Counted from the stretch's first letter, positions 49,721-62,981 are shown. The stretch: 64,000 nucleotides of DNA from Serinus canaria (GCF_022539315.1 NC_066319.1:28854093-28918092); one strand, 5' to 3'. The notes: generated by a model from the sequence alone, not told the origin. Made by a program: numbers and translations.

Positions 49721-52123
49721 TCCCATGCTGTCTGCATTCTTGTTATTTCTAGTTTCTGTCAGGCAGGAGGAGGAAGGCAAGTTGCAATCTTAGCCTTTTA
49801 TTCACAGGAAATTTCAGTGCACACAAGAACAGCAGCTTCTGAAGCAGTGCATTCACCTCCTCACATAAACAAACATTATCAGCATTAGGCAGCTCCATTA
49901 TGTGGTAAAGAGTCCCAAAAAAGCAAGCCAGGAGGCAGCAGTATGTCTCTTTCAGGTAGCCAACACTGAGAAGAGGTGCTCTGTGCAGGTTGCTTCACTC
50001 TCTCATTGATCCTGTGTATTTGCTCTCCACCGCCACACTGGGTTGTTCGTCCTGCTGTGTGCCCACAGTTTCCATCCGAGTTTTGCTGTGTTTGCTTGGA
50101 ATTGTCACTCCCTACTTCTTGGGGAAAGAGTAAACTGTTGGGTGGAAAATCTTACTAATTTATCAGAAGAGATTTTACCTTTACTAATAATCTGCCGTGT
50201 ACTTAAAACCGAAAAGGTTGTGTAAATATTGAACTACCCTGTTAGTCACTAATTGCTTACCATGCAGCTTGTTATGGCAGGAAATTTGCTAGGCCACCTT
50301 GTACAGTTCATGTCCAGAGAACCTTATCAGCGGGCAAGAAAAACCCTCCCTTACATCTCCCCAGAACATGTTAGAGAAATACTGATTTTTTAATGAAGTT
50401 CTTTCTTATATTTTTACAAGATCACAGACTGTATTTGCTTATTTCAGCCTTCTCTGTTTAAAGAGAGTCAAAGCTGACTCTTCCTCTGAAGGGCAAGCAT
50501 GAGGCTTGTCTGGCCTGGGGTATTAGCTGCTTGTAGAGATGCAGGAGGATATGAGACCTACCAACCAAAGTTCATCTGAGGTCTTTCCAGTTCTCCAGTG
50601 AACATTTTACCAAAGCTGGTGAGTCTTCTCCAAGGTGAGTGGCTCAATGGAGATGACACTTTGCTGTTTAGAAGCAGCTCCCACAGACTAAGCATGAGCA
50701 GAAAGACACAGCTGCCTCGAGAAGGAAAGAGCACAGGTTTTTACCAGTTGCTTGCAGAAAATTCTGAAATCCAGCCTGTTTCAGATGGAGTAATAAATGG
50801 GAAGGACAACTTATTTCAGAAGCTTTCCTCCAAAATTTATAGTGGATTTTTTCCTGCTAAGTTTCATAATAGAATAAGTGACTGAAACCCGATCCTAATT
50901 TCTGCTTATAACCTATGTCACTTGGTAGCTGGGAAATCACTATTCCTCAAACATATATAGTAGATAAATGTGGTTAGGTCCACTTCTGAGGTCTTATACT
51001 TGCCTGCATTGTCACATCCTTGTCAACACATAGAGGTCTCTTGCTCACTGTGGCCATCACAAGCTGATGTGGCCTGATATTACTGAAGTCTTGAGCTGCT
51101 TTCATTTGCAGTTAATTTATTTTGCTGTTTGTGGAAGAGAGCAAGACCAGATTGTTGTTATTACCTCATTGAGTTAAAATGCTTTGTATTAGTGATTTGT
51201 CATCTCCTTTTTACAGGCACTGGTACTGGCAGAGGTACCCTGTACACCTGATGCTTTCTCTTATTTTCAGCTGCTCACATTATCTGTGTGTCTGTCAGAC
51301 TTGGGAAGCTCAGGGCTGTGCTGCCGGATCTTGAGAGTACCAGAGAAATGCAAATAGCTGCAACAGCTGAATTACTATGTGCACATGCACATAGTAATTG
51401 GGAATTCTTCAATAAACTAATCCTAGCACATACATAATTTATAAAACACATCAGCACACTCCTGCAGCTGTGCCAGGATGCACTAATTAGCCCAGCTAAT
51501 GCTCTACTCTCATGAGCAAGAACTCTGTTTCAAACATCTGAGAAAATGGCAGTCTTCTAGGGGGGAAAAAGGAGAAAAAAACCCACCATCCCCCTCTCAG
51601 TTAAAAAACCCAAACCAACCTCTCACTGGTTATGGGAGGCTCCAAGTTTGCCAAAGTTTTCTTCAGTGGTTGTGCAGATCAAAAGCAAAGAAATCCTGAT
51701 GCCAGTGTGTTCTGTGATCAGAGGAAATAATTTGAATTTGATGTTTCTACTCCACCTGATTGAAGTCAAGGACTTGAACTTGGGCTTCCAACCTTTCACT
51801 TGAGCATCCAAAGCATCAGCCTACTGCATTATTCAGGATGGGGTTTGTTCCTCTTTTTTCTGAAATGCAAGGGGAGAAGGAAATAGAAACAGTTCTTTCC
51901 ACAGTTCCTGAGTTCCAACACACAAATACCTGGAGCAGAGCCTTGAGCCCAGCCCTGCTGGTTTATGGTTTGGTGAGAAAATGCTGGAGGACCTTTTCTC
52001 CCTTCTCCACCGTGTGTGATCTCTCTTCCAGAGAGCAGATGGAGATGCTGACACAGCTCTTTGTTTACCATTGTCTTGAATGTGGGAGAATAGTCCTTTC
52101 CAAATTGGGTGGTGTGGGTATGA

Positions 52124-52125
<2 letters not shown>
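49721..52125 (+). other. Non-coding stretch after DCAF5, extent of transcription unknown
   Basis: I see no coding exon, RNA gene or recognisable interspersed repeat. It includes AATAAA words at 50792-50797 and 51411-51416, which could end longer DCAF5 transcripts, and a perfect palindromic hairpin at 51370-51399. Open frames are short and overlap on both strands. Confidence 0.6.
51370..51399. repeat. Near-perfect 30-bp palindrome, 14-bp arms
   Basis: AATTACTATGTGCA at 51370-51383 is separated by only CA from its exact reverse complement TGCACATAGTAATT at 51386-51399. Arms of this length with a 2-base centre are unlikely by chance at any given site. The AATAAA at 51411 lies 12 bases beyond. 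No target-site duplication or longer terminal repeats were seen that would identify it as a miniature transposon. Confidence 0.92.
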
Positions 52126-52176
<51 letters not shown>

Positions 52177-52177
52177 T
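52126..52177 (+). repeat. (ATT)n microsatellite
   Basis: About 17 uninterrupted TTA/ATT triplets, purer than the similar array at 48195. It produces poly-isoleucine and poly-asparagine frames that should be ignored. Its purity suggests high length variability. Confidence 0.97.
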
Positions 52178-55027
52178 TGTTGTAGACACATAATACCTAC
52201 CTCCTGAGCTGACTGGCCAAGTCAGTGAGCTATTTGTTCTGGGATATGGCTGGCTAGCTCAGTTCTTCTGTCTCAGGGATATCTTCCCATTAAGTTCCAG
52301 TCTTGCATGGTCTCATCAGCAGCTCTGGCATTGCTATGCAGATGTAGGTTGAAACTATTGCAGCTTCCAGAGCTGATCAGAGTTGTGCCTTTGCTGAAGC
52401 TGCTGTTTGCACTCTGGCTGCTTGGAGCTATGTGGTGCACATGAGTAAAAATGCTCCTAAAAGCACCAAAAAATGCCCGTTTTTGAACTTTTGAAGGGGG
52501 AGCAGGTCCATTGCAGCCAGTGCCTCTGGCTATGTCGAGCACTTCTGTGATTGGCTGCTACAGGAGCCGCAGGTTTCCAGGTGTAATGTAGTCCCAGGAC
52601 TGTATTTTACTTTACAAACTACAGCTTCTTATTAGCAGCATTAACAGCTCCTAGCTACCTCCAGGGCTCACCTTCTGGCCATTCCTAAATAGTCAAACCA
52701 CATGATCTTTGGGAAGGTCTTATGTGTCAGTGTCCTGCTTCCAGAACAAAGGCTGAAACAAAAGTTGCTTCAAGGAAAGCCTAATGCAAATTTTCAAGGA
52801 GCTTTGCCTTTAGCTCAGCATTTAAGGTTAAGTACTCATGAGATACATTCTGAACTCTTTAAAATTTGGCTGTGTGGCAGAGAAGGAAACAGCATGAACT
52901 TCAGAACAAAATTCTGTCAGGAAATAGGAAAAGAATTGAAATGTATTTAAAAACAAACAAACAAACAAGCCCCTCACACCCAATTAGATTTTGAATAGAA
53001 ATTAATTGCCTGCTTCAAAGAGTGACTTCTAAAAGCCTCAGCCGTAAGTTAACAGAATTGACTTCTCACTCTTGAGATTGACAGCTCAAACCCACTGATC
53101 TGAAGAAGCCAAAAAGCCACAGCCAGGCCTCCCATCCCTCTCTTGACGAGCTTGCCACACGTTGTTACCCAGTCGGGGTCCCTCCACCATGGGCAGCCAG
53201 TGTGGCTGTCAGCAGCAAGGCTGCCCCAGGCTCTGACCAGCTCGTTCTGTCTTGTTTTTTCTGCAGCTGTCTGGTTTAGACTGATATTGCCTGGCATGTG
53301 CTGAAGAAACCCAAAGTGCTTTCCTCTAAGGACCTTAGTTGATGTCTGCCTTTGGATCTTGGAGGGAAGGTCTGGGGCTATGTTTCAGGGTGATCTTTAT
53401 GCAGCCTATTAAAATGAGGAAAATAAATGCATCCTCGCAGGAGGAACAGAGGAGTACAAGACATGAGGCTCCTCTGACTTACACTTTCCCTTCCTGAGAT
53501 TTCTATATCTCCTCCAGGAGTCTTGTACATTTATGTAATCTCTAGAACCTGGAGAGACTTCCAGCGTTTGATAGCTAGAAAGCAAAAAATGAAACTTCGT
53601 AGCTCTGCTTCAGTGACACTTCCAGTATATTATGGCCAGAGCTGGCATTTCCTGGCTTGGAATTACATCCTTGAATACAATTTTCTCCAAAGCATGAACA
53701 AAGTCTGCTTCCCACATAGCTTTGGAGGGAGAGAAAGGAAAGATAGTCTAAGCTCCAACAATCTTGGAATTAAAGGATGTACATGTTTAAAGCTGGTTAT
53801 AAGCCCCCTGTTCCCAAGTTTGTATTATACACACACCCCAACTCACAGTGCAGTGCACTTATCTGCATGCAGGGATGACAACAGCAGAACTTCTGCATCT
53901 CTTTTAATGCAGACTGAGGGTGCTTCAGTCTCTCTGACAGGGCAGATCTCTAGTCTTTCCATAAATAAGCTTTTTTTAGCTCATACATGTTTCTGATGAT
54001 GTGGAAGATTTATTTTTGATCTGGGAAAGTCTGTGGCAATGTTTTGAATTCCTGAATGGCTGACTGAATGATAATCTATCTGAGGAACACTGGAAGCAAT
54101 TTGCAGCCTTAGATGGAGATTTTATTTACTTACACATACTTTTAAAGTCAAACTATTTTTACAGTTCGTCATCCAACAAGGGCTCTTCACCTTTCATCTC
54201 CCCTCTGTTTTCCAGCTTTCTTCTTCCCTCCACTAATGATGCAGATGCAAAAGGTACAGATCATTTGTGACCCATCTGCCCAACAGTTAATGAACATGCT
54301 GGGACAGTGGACCATCTTGCTAGAGACACACAAATTGCAGCAGACAGCAGGAAAAATGGCTCATTAATCTACACTATGAAGTTGAAAACCTGCAAAAACA
54401 TGGGAAGGTCTAAGTCTGAGTGACACAACTTGAGGTCTCCTACAGCTAGGCCTGTAATACCTTTGATGTTTCTCCAATTTTATGCTATAGTCTCCAAAGC
54501 CAGTGTTTGTTTCCAGCCCAAGGGTAAGCCTACTCTAATCTTACTCTTGCCAGATGAAAATTATTTCAGAACTTAAAGTCAGTGTATTGCTTTGCTGATT
54601 ACATTTCTGAAGTTTAAACCAAATTAAATACTCAGCTGATCATACTATACAATTATACTGCCTAAAGGGAAGGATTTAATTTGTCTACAGCTGAGAAACA
54701 AAAAAACCAAACCAAGCAAACAAACAAAAAAATCCCCAAATATATTAAACTACAAACTCTGAGTAAAAGGAAACTGATGGTTGCATAAGCAGCTGAGATC
54801 TGCTAGTATGAAACTGCTGCAGAGGGGAAACCTCCAGGACAAGGCAGGCAGTCCTGTGCTGCTGTGCAAACCAGTTCAACTTCCAAAGGCCATGGAAAGC
54901 TGATGGGCTTGTGCTTGTTGACTCAAAAGGAAAGCCCCAAAAGGAGCAGCAGGAGTGTTTGGTGGTAGCCAGGCTCAAAGAGGGGTGCTGTGACTCCTCC
55001 TGTCATCAGTGGCTAGGGAGGGAGCTC
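52178..55027 (+). other. Intergenic stretch, nothing recognised
   Basis: No coding sequence, RNA gene or interspersed repeat was identified by eye. Minor simple sequence occurs at 52949-52967 (AAAC units) and 54700-54735 (A-rich with CAAA units). A 157-codon open frame at 53523-53996 shows no familiar domain, and its composition looks like ordinary non-coding sequence. Confidence 0.6.
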
Positions 55028-55612
55028 TCACAATCACAACATGGTTTGGGCTGGAAGGGACCTTAAAGATCATCTCATTCCACCCCCCTGCCATGGCCTG
55101 GGACACCTTCCACCAGACCAGGCTGCTCAAACCCCCATCCAATCTGGCCTTGAACTCCTCCTGGGATGGGACATCCACAAATTCTCTGGGCAACCTGTTC
55201 TAGTGCCTCACTACCCTCACAGTAAAGAATTTCTTCCTAATATCTAATCCAAACCTACCTTCCTTCAGTTGAAAGCCATTACCCCTTGTCCTATCACTAC
55301 ATACCCTTGTAAAAAGTCCCTCTCCACATTTCCTGTAGCCCCCTTTAGTTTCTGGAAAGCTGCAAGAAGGTCTCCACAGAGATTTCTCCAGACTGAACAA
55401 CCCCAACTCTGAGAGTTTCAGCCTTTCCCCACAGGAGAGGTTCCCATCCCTCTGATCATCTTCATGGTGCTCCTCTGGACTCACTCCAGCAGGCTGAGTC
55501 CTTATGCTCAGAACCCCAGAGCTGGATGCAGCACTATGGGTGGGGTCTCACCAGAGCAGAGCAGTGTAGGAGGGGAGAATCCTCTCCCTCACCCTGCTGG
55601 CCACAGTACCTG
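55028..55612 (-). mobile_element. CR1 LINE 3' region, minus strand, about 585 bp
   Basis: In reverse orientation the segment follows the CR1 3' region closely. ATGGTTTGGGCTGGAAGGGA comes first, with CCATGGCCTGGGACACCTTC and CCAATCTGGCCTTGAACTCC next. Then come TTCTCTGGGCAACCTGTTC, ACTGAACAACCCCAACTCTG, TGCTCCTCTGGACTCACTCC, AGAGCTGGATGCAGCACTAT and finally CCTCACCCTGCTGGCCACAG. It is the longest and best preserved repeat in the window, so probably one of the younger insertions. The usual terminal CATAGAAT repeat is degraded to ACAATCACAAC. Short reverse-strand open frames within it are not intact ORF2. Confidence 0.93.
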
Positions 55613-58600
55613 GTAAGTCTTCCACAAAAGCATTGCTCCATGGAGGAGTGATTCGCTGGGAAAGGAGTGACAGGGAGTTACCAGGACTTCAGTTCCCTCC
55701 CTCAGCAATTCCACTTGTTATGGCATCTTTCCTTGTGATATCAGGGTGCAAAGAGCTCATTTCACTGCTGATAGCAGCATATAATGGAGCTGCCTGGGTA
55801 GCTGTGGCTTCCTTCCATCCAGGCCTGACTTTAAATGGTTTTAGGATGTTACCCTGGAAAGTCCAAATACCACACTGAGACAGCTGGGTACTGGTGATCT
55901 GCAAATGAACTTGGGTTCAGGGGCAGTAAATGCACTAATAAAGGAGGTATTTACAATTAGCAAACAGTGAAAAGGGGAAGTTCACTGCAATAAATATGAA
56001 TTAGAAAGGAAGAAATATGGGCAAGCAATGAGGGAAACAAACATCCTAAGGAGAAAAAAAAAAGGAATACAGGGCAACTAAGAGTGTTTGGTCAAATTCA
56101 GATCAGAAGGAACCTGCTGTTTTCCCAAGAGCTGAAAGTGCAGTTTGTCTGCAGTAGCACAGGGTGGGCAGGACCCTGAGGTGAGCCACCCTGCCCTAAG
56201 AAAGCCAGTGAGCAGCTGTGGCTCCTGTTCCTTCAAACCAACAGGAATGGATAGGTTGCACTTGGGAGTTTTCAGCTAACCACACAGGGAGACGTCTGAA
56301 CTGCTAATATAGTGGGGGGGTATTAGCAAGCCTTGCTGCTCAGGAAAGCTCTAGGGGTCTGGGAAGCAGCCATGGAAACAGGATGACCTAATTCCAGTCC
56401 CACTGGCTTGCTTTCAGTGCCAACAGAATGAAGATTTGACATGAGGCAAGTGCTAAAAGAGAAGCAAGAAAATATCATCATGGCTAATTAAATAGTGCAA
56501 ACTGATAGGGAATGGTGTAGGAAATGGGCTGTGTTGACTAAGCATATTTTCAAGCTCAGCTGATAAATGTTGCAATAATACTTAGGCCACTGGAGAGGTG
56601 TTTTCAGTGTCCTAGGGCCCAAGCATTGTCTATTAAACCAAAGCAATCTACATTCAGTGCATCCATCATTAATCAACATTAACCCCCAGCAGCAAATCAT
56701 TAGTGACACTTTTAGTGGACAGAAGGGCCTCAAACGGGCACTGATACATCTAGCAATGTCTTTATTAATGGCTGGGCAACATGCATGAAGGTAACTGTGT
56801 CCTTTTCAGCCTGTATTACAAGCAGAAAAGATAGACAGTGAGAACAACATGGCTCAACAGCCAAGCAGCCCGTCCCAGATCAGGCCCCGATAAACCTGAG
56901 CCACTTGGGTATGGGAAAAAAACAGACAGAAAAGCAGGGATTTGTATGGTTGAGGGATAGAAAAAAGACAAGTCAATGTTCCCTTTTCCTGACACCTTTT
57001 AGGATAATTAGGTGAAACCAGACTCCAAGCAGTTTCCACCCTCTGTGTTTCATTGCTATCAGTTAATCGGTGCAGCACAAGTCAGATCTGGGGACTTCTC
57101 ACAGAGGGAGCAGTTTTCCCACAGCGCTGTGTCTGGGTGTGTGATGCCAACACTTCTGCAGGTGCTCCACTGACACGTGAGCAGTGCAGACATTTGTCCC
57201 TGTAATCTTGTACTGGACAGCCCCACTTCCTTCTGGAATTTAATGGTGCAGTGCATAATGCTCTGCAGAGTAAACCTGCACCTACCTGATGTACTGGAGA
57301 GGCAAGCTGAGAAACTCCTGAAAAAGCATTTCAAATTCTTTTTTTTCAGATAACTACTCTGCATGCATCCTTCAGGAGCTACATTAAACCCACATGTGCC
57401 ATTCTTAAAGTACAGCAGCTGACTGGTCCAGTTTCCTGCTTTTTAACTAAAGTGAAAGCCATATATGCCTTGTGTACAAAGACAAAAGCCCCTTTCAGCC
57501 CTTAGCTCTTTGCTAAGGCAGGTTGTGATTCTTCTATTTGCAGTTTCTCTCCACTGCTCCCCTACCCCTTGTGCTGCTCAGCCCTGCTCTGCCGAGCAGG
57601 CAGCTGGATCCATCCATGCCAGCAGCACCCTGCTGGGCAGCAGCAAAAGCCTCACCAATGCTTAAATGACCAGACAAGGAGATGGGAAAGAGCCCAGCAT
57701 CAGGGCTCTGATCATAACATCATTGTGTCCTTCTCTGAGGAGCTGCTCAGGGCACTGTGCTGAGACCATTTCTTGTTAGCTTGATTGTTAGTGTTTTCAA
57801 GTTAATGAACACAAACAGCTCTTTGGAAAATAGGCATGGGGGCATCCAGTTCTGTATGGCAAGAGCAAGGAAGGATGGGATATACAGACATTTTGGCTTC
57901 ACAGTCTGTTCTCACATACTTATGTGGTGGCATTTTAATTCTTTGAGAATTAATAAACTAATTCACTAAACCATCATGCTGTTGTTCATTAGGTTTGTTA
58001 TCTATGAAAAGTAACAGCAGCTTGAGGATTTTGCTCCAAACACTTGGATTTTGTTTAAGGTGGGTCTTGATTACTTTCAACAAAGTGAAGTGATTTAAGT
58101 TCTCTTCTCATGAAAAGTATGATGAGGGAGCTGATTTATTCAGTCAGAGAATTCATCATTGCATAAACAGAGGAAGAGGCTGAATTAGCATTAGTGAAAG
58201 ATCTATGAATGTTCCTGGAGAAATGTTATTACTTTAACTCAGAGAGTTGACTCTGGGGCTTGGCTTTTTCTCTTTTGCTTTGTAGGAGTTTCCAGTGGAC
58301 TGCTTTGTGATGAATAATATCTCAGTTGTTCTATTTTTTTAAAATAAATCTAATTATGTTTTTTCCATGCAGGAAATGGAATAAAATTATAGGTATCACT
58401 CATTCATCCTTTTATAACTCTTGTAATATTAGCAAGACAATGTCCTGCTGGTGAAGAAAGCAGTGTGCTTGGCCCTGGGCAGTTGGTAGAAGATAGAAGC
58501 ATCTGATCAAATTACTCAGCTTCTCAAAGAAATCATTTTAAGAGGATGTTGATGATTATAATTTCCTTACCTTGTTCCATCCAGCTTGTTCCTAGCCATG

Positions 58601-58832
58601 GAAAATAACCATGGCAGAGGAGTGATTCTGGACAGGGGGATATGGCTAGTGCTGAGCACGAGGATGCCACCAAGGCAGCCAGCTGGGATAACTCATCAAA
58701 GCAAGTGCTTGGTAGTCTCACACATATCTTAGATTCTTCTACAGGGCTTAAAGCATGTCATCACATACGTCCTGAATTATGTATGAACCGCTGATTGGAC
58801 CTAGCATATCTGTGCTACCAGTGTTATCCCCC

Positions 58833-58893
58833 CGCCTACGGGCTGCCGGCTCCGCCAGATGGGAAACGTCTGCTCCCGCAGAGCCCAGCTGCG
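58833..58893. promoter_or_regulatory. Small CpG-rich patch (candidate regulatory)
   Basis: Seven CpG dinucleotides occur in 61 bp (at 58833, 58839, 58847, 58853, 58867, 58877 and 58892), while the surrounding kilobases are strongly CpG-depleted. No TATA box or obvious first exon accompanies it. It could be an unmethylated regulatory element or simply a local compositional peak. Confidence 0.3.
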
Positions 58894-61533
58894 CTCTGTC
58901 TTCCTCCTGTGTCAGACATCCCACACTGGGGTGGCCTCCGTCCCAGCAGAGGTGCTACAGAAGGGGGAAAACTCAGGTATGAGCATCCCACTGGGATAAA
59001 AGTGTTGCCATCTCTCCATCCTGCCCTGGCCAGCTTCCCCACACTGGCCCTTGGGGACAGGTGGCAGCTCCAGAGCATCAGGGAACTGCAGCATGGTAGG
59101 TCTTGGACCACAGTGGTCACAGGTAGCTGGCAAGGATGGCTCCTGACTCCCCCATTGAGGGGCCTGGCTGAGGCCTGCTGAGAAGCTGCTGCTCGTGCTT
59201 TTATGCAGCTGGGATAGAAGGAAGGGGGAGAGGGCTGGACCACCAGCATGGTGAATTGGTAGCAGGGTGGGTGCACATCCTGTGCTCAGTGCTGAATTAG
59301 CAGAGGGCTCTGTGCTCAGGCTGGAGCACACAGACTCTTGGGAAACAAATCATCACTGCCTGGGCCCGCTGTCTTTAGAAGTGGGTTTGTGGAGAAGCAA
59401 TGCAGGGCTGCACTCATGGAAGTGGATTCTAGGCAACAAATGTGGTCACAGTCCAAGCTCCTCACCTCACCTGTCTGCAGGGGACACAGCCAAAAAACCA
59501 AATCTCCTAGATCTCCTAGAGATCTCTACCTTTATTCCTTGTCTAGAGCTCCCTGCATGTCTGTAAAGTATGTGCAGGACTGGGGCTGCCCGACTTACCT
59601 GCAGGGCTGGTGCCCTCAGCTCTGCAGACTGACTCCAGCTCCATGTGTGCTCAGACAGAGCACATTGCCAGCAGACAGGCTCAGCACCCCCTTCCCAAGC
59701 AGGGAGCTCTTCCTTGCTACTCCCCAGCCCTGGGGAACTGACCCAGCCTGCCCCCAGTTCTCTGTTTATTTCAAGTTTTATAGCTTTAGAAAAATTCCTG
59801 TCTGATGATCTAGGTCTATTTACACCCCACTGCTGTGTAGTAACATTCCACCAGTGCTAAGCAATATTTCATTCAGGGACTAAACTTGCTGTCTGAGTTC
59901 AGAAGCCCTTCATCATTGTGGGAGCAGATCTCTCAAAATCTCTCTCAAATATTTATCTATTGCATCATGTCCAGAAAATTACAATCTGGACCTCTTTTTG
60001 GACTAGAGAACTGTGAAAAACACTGCCTGTTCCCCTGGGCCTCTTCTTCACAGGAGGCTAAACTCTCTGTCCATGTCCCTGGGAGCTGTGGAAAGTCTGG
60101 ATAATGGTGATGATGGCAAAGAGTTACAGCTTTGTAAACAAGGACATGCAGAGAAAACAGTTAAAGGTAGTACTATAGATCTGCTAAGAAAAAGGAGGGA
60201 TTGGAGTGCTGGGGCATTCCCGAGGCAGCTGCTAGGGCTGTTCCCATCTCTGACTGTTATGTAGGTACTCTGGCGTCTGACCTCAGTCTTTGCTGGACAA
60301 ATGTCTACAGCACTGGGCTAAGAAGAATCTTGCCTTCAGTAGGAGAGGAAGAATGAAAAGTCTGGGACTGGTAACTCAGGCAAGAAGATTGAATACAACA
60401 TGGGTCATGGTAGCTTGAGAGTTTATGAGATTCAGGAAGCCTCACAAAAGAACAAGACTGACTTATAGTATGTGATGGCTTCACATCTGCCTGACTACAT
60501 GGTTCTCCACTTTCCTCTGAGCTGCTGTGCTGGGGCTGCTGCCAGACTAGGTAGACCTCAAGCTCGATCAATATGGTAATTCTCTTGTCCCTTCTGCTAA
60601 TCATTTTCCACAGCTCTCCTACCTCCTTGGATATCAGCCTTGTCAAGGAAGAAAAGCTAGATAACCTTCAAGGACTGAGCACCCATTCCCTGACTGCTGG
60701 TCCTCCCCCACCTCTGTGATCCTGGCTCCTGACTGAGCTGGTATCAATGAAGTCTGAACTTGGGCAGTTTCCTGCCTAAAGGGAAAATATCTTTCTCCAC
60801 ACCTCTTGTCAGCAGCAATTTCAAATTCACCAGGTAACAGCAATAACAGAAGACCACAGCTAAACTGCAGCCCTGTTTCACAAGGTCTGGTGCAGGGATG
60901 AGTCCCTGGGGATGGAGCTGTGGCTGCAGGAGGGCAGTGTGTGCCCCGTGGGGTGGCTGTGAGGCTGCTGCTCCCACAGCCTCGCTGCAGGAATGCAGGC
61001 AGGCATATCCCCCTGCGCTGTCTGGACTCCGGCCGGGGCCAGCTGCCAGCTGGTTCCACAGTCTCCCTCAGCTGAAAGGGTGTGAGGAAATCACAGAGGA
61101 TCTCTGTGGCCCATGCCTGAAAAATTTTTCTCTATCTGATGTTGCCTCCTAATAGAATTTGACTGGTCAATACTGGTTAGTATGCCTGCGGTGACAGCAT
61201 TTTAAAATGGGTGTTGAAAACTCTTTTATGGAGAATTTCCAGCCTGCTTATTGCTCCAGGTGGGAGAAGCCTGGAGGAAAGCCACATGAATGCAGCAGTC
61301 TAGACATGTTTGATTTCTTTTTGGAATTAAAGAACAGAAGTCCCATAATACCCTCTCTTTTTTTTAGCATTCATACAAGTAGCCAATGTAAACAATTCTC
61401 TCACTGCCCTGAAATCTGGAGTTGATCACAGGATGAAGCAGTGACCTACTGAACCTCTGGGAAGAGTAATATTAGCCTCTGTCTGGTGTGCTGCTGCCTT
61501 GGCCTGGCGCACAGCTGCACTGCCCGAGGCCCA

Positions 61534-61551
61534 GCACCGGAGCTCCGGTGC
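61534..61551. repeat. Perfect 18-bp palindrome
   Basis: GCACCGGAGCTCCGGTGC is identical to its own reverse complement and contains two CpG sites. It lies beside a short tandem repeat of CTGCTCCCATCCAAGG-type units (about 61564-61600). Confidence 0.9.
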
Positions 61552-62967
61552 CATGTGTCTCCAGGCTGCTCCCATCCAAGGTGCTGCTCCCATCCAAGGA
61601 GAGGAGATGCACAGGGAGGACACTGAACTCAAGGATCCCCCCCTACTTAGGCACATAACAAACCCTCTGCTCCTCAGATACAGCAGGTTCCCCAGCTTTG
61701 CCTCAATCCACCTGGAGGGCTAAGCTACAAGAGGCCTTGTCCTGGGATCTGGAACCGGCATTAAATCCCATGCGTTGTATGCATATTGTATGATTTTTCC
61801 ATCACACCTGAGAGCTGCTGCTCATGATGGATTTTTAAGAGCCTACAGACACCTGTTCATGGCAGCAAGCCTCTAGGCTGGCTTGCAGGCAGATGACTGC
61901 CACTTAAACTGGGGTCACTTCTGAGGTTGCCAGTGCCCTTGCTGCATATTGGCTTTCATGCACAAGTGATGGAGTTTCTTGCCACGACATGAAATGTTAG
62001 GTAAGTGTCAAGGAGGTTCAATTATTGCACTTGCACTCAAGCAAGGATGAGGGCTGCTTGTTCTTCTGAGCTGGTGGTGGTGCTTTGGGCTCCCTAAGCC
62101 TCTGGCTACAATAGTGCTGCCTGTAGTTCTGATGCTGTCACTTCTCCAAATTGTTTTATACAAATGGATTTTTTTTTCTGGGTTTTCTGTGCCCTTAACT
62201 TCGGCTCTGCCTATACAATCATGGTTGGAATTGCATTGAAGAGGCACACAACAAAGAACAAGGTGAAGCAGCTGCCCATATATCCTGCTCAGTTTCAAAT
62301 GCAGTGGAGGAGATGACAGCTACCCAGGCTGGACTCCTGAGTATGGAAATGGCTCAAAAATAGACAAGATCATATTGAGTGAAAAGATATACTCAGAAGT
62401 CAGCCTCTCTGACAGCACCAACAGCCAAGAATGGGGTGTCCATATTTTCTCTGTAGTGGTAGCATGAGTGTGAGGGACATAAGAAATTATTAAATGTGAT
62501 GAAAGCTGTGTTGCCTTTCAGCTAAGCTCTTGTCCTTGCCTTTCAGGACTTCAAGATAAAGACCCGGCATTTGGATCTAATCAGGACTTAGAGAAACAGA
62601 CAAGCTGATAACATTTCAAGGCTTCAAGCCCTCTGGATTCATTTTGGTTTAATCCCTGCGTAGTAAATTTTACATCCCAAAAATGTTTTGCAGGCTCTTG
62701 TTGCAGGCTTTGTTCTTCTTCATGTCCCACCTCAGGCATATGTGGCACTGGTGCTGGTGGGAAGCTTTGCAGAGGTGCTGCATCCAACCACAAACTTCTA
62801 GGCTGATTGACTCCCCTGTGCCCCATTAGCTTAGGAAGACCACTTTGGGTCCCATAGACCAAAGGTGCAACCCCAAAAAGAGCAGTTGCTGCAGTTATCA
62901 TGGCTGAAAATTCCTTGGCTATTTCTCTCTGTGCTTCGTTTCCTGCCTTGCTCTGGCATAGCTCCCC

Positions 62968-62981
62968 GTTTCCATGGTGAT
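62968..62981. promoter_or_regulatory. RFX X-box-like motif (candidate)
   Basis: GTTTCCATGGTGAT matches the RFX X-box with one or two weak positions. It is a third such word in the window, located in intergenic sequence. Evidence is motif similarity only. Confidence 0.25.

Noticed and set aside
53523..53996. 157-codon plus-strand frame
   Set aside because: No recognisable family. The TATA-like and simple-repeat sequence within it (TACACACACCCC) suggests ordinary intergenic DNA.
55009..55484. Short frames within the CR1 element
   Set aside because: They lie in the non-coding 3' region of CR1 or are antisense to it, and are not an intact reverse transcriptase.
58795..59805. Several overlapping 120-155 codon frames on both strands
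   Set aside because: Frames are open simultaneously in multiple phases in locally GC-richer DNA, which points to base composition. No product was recognised.
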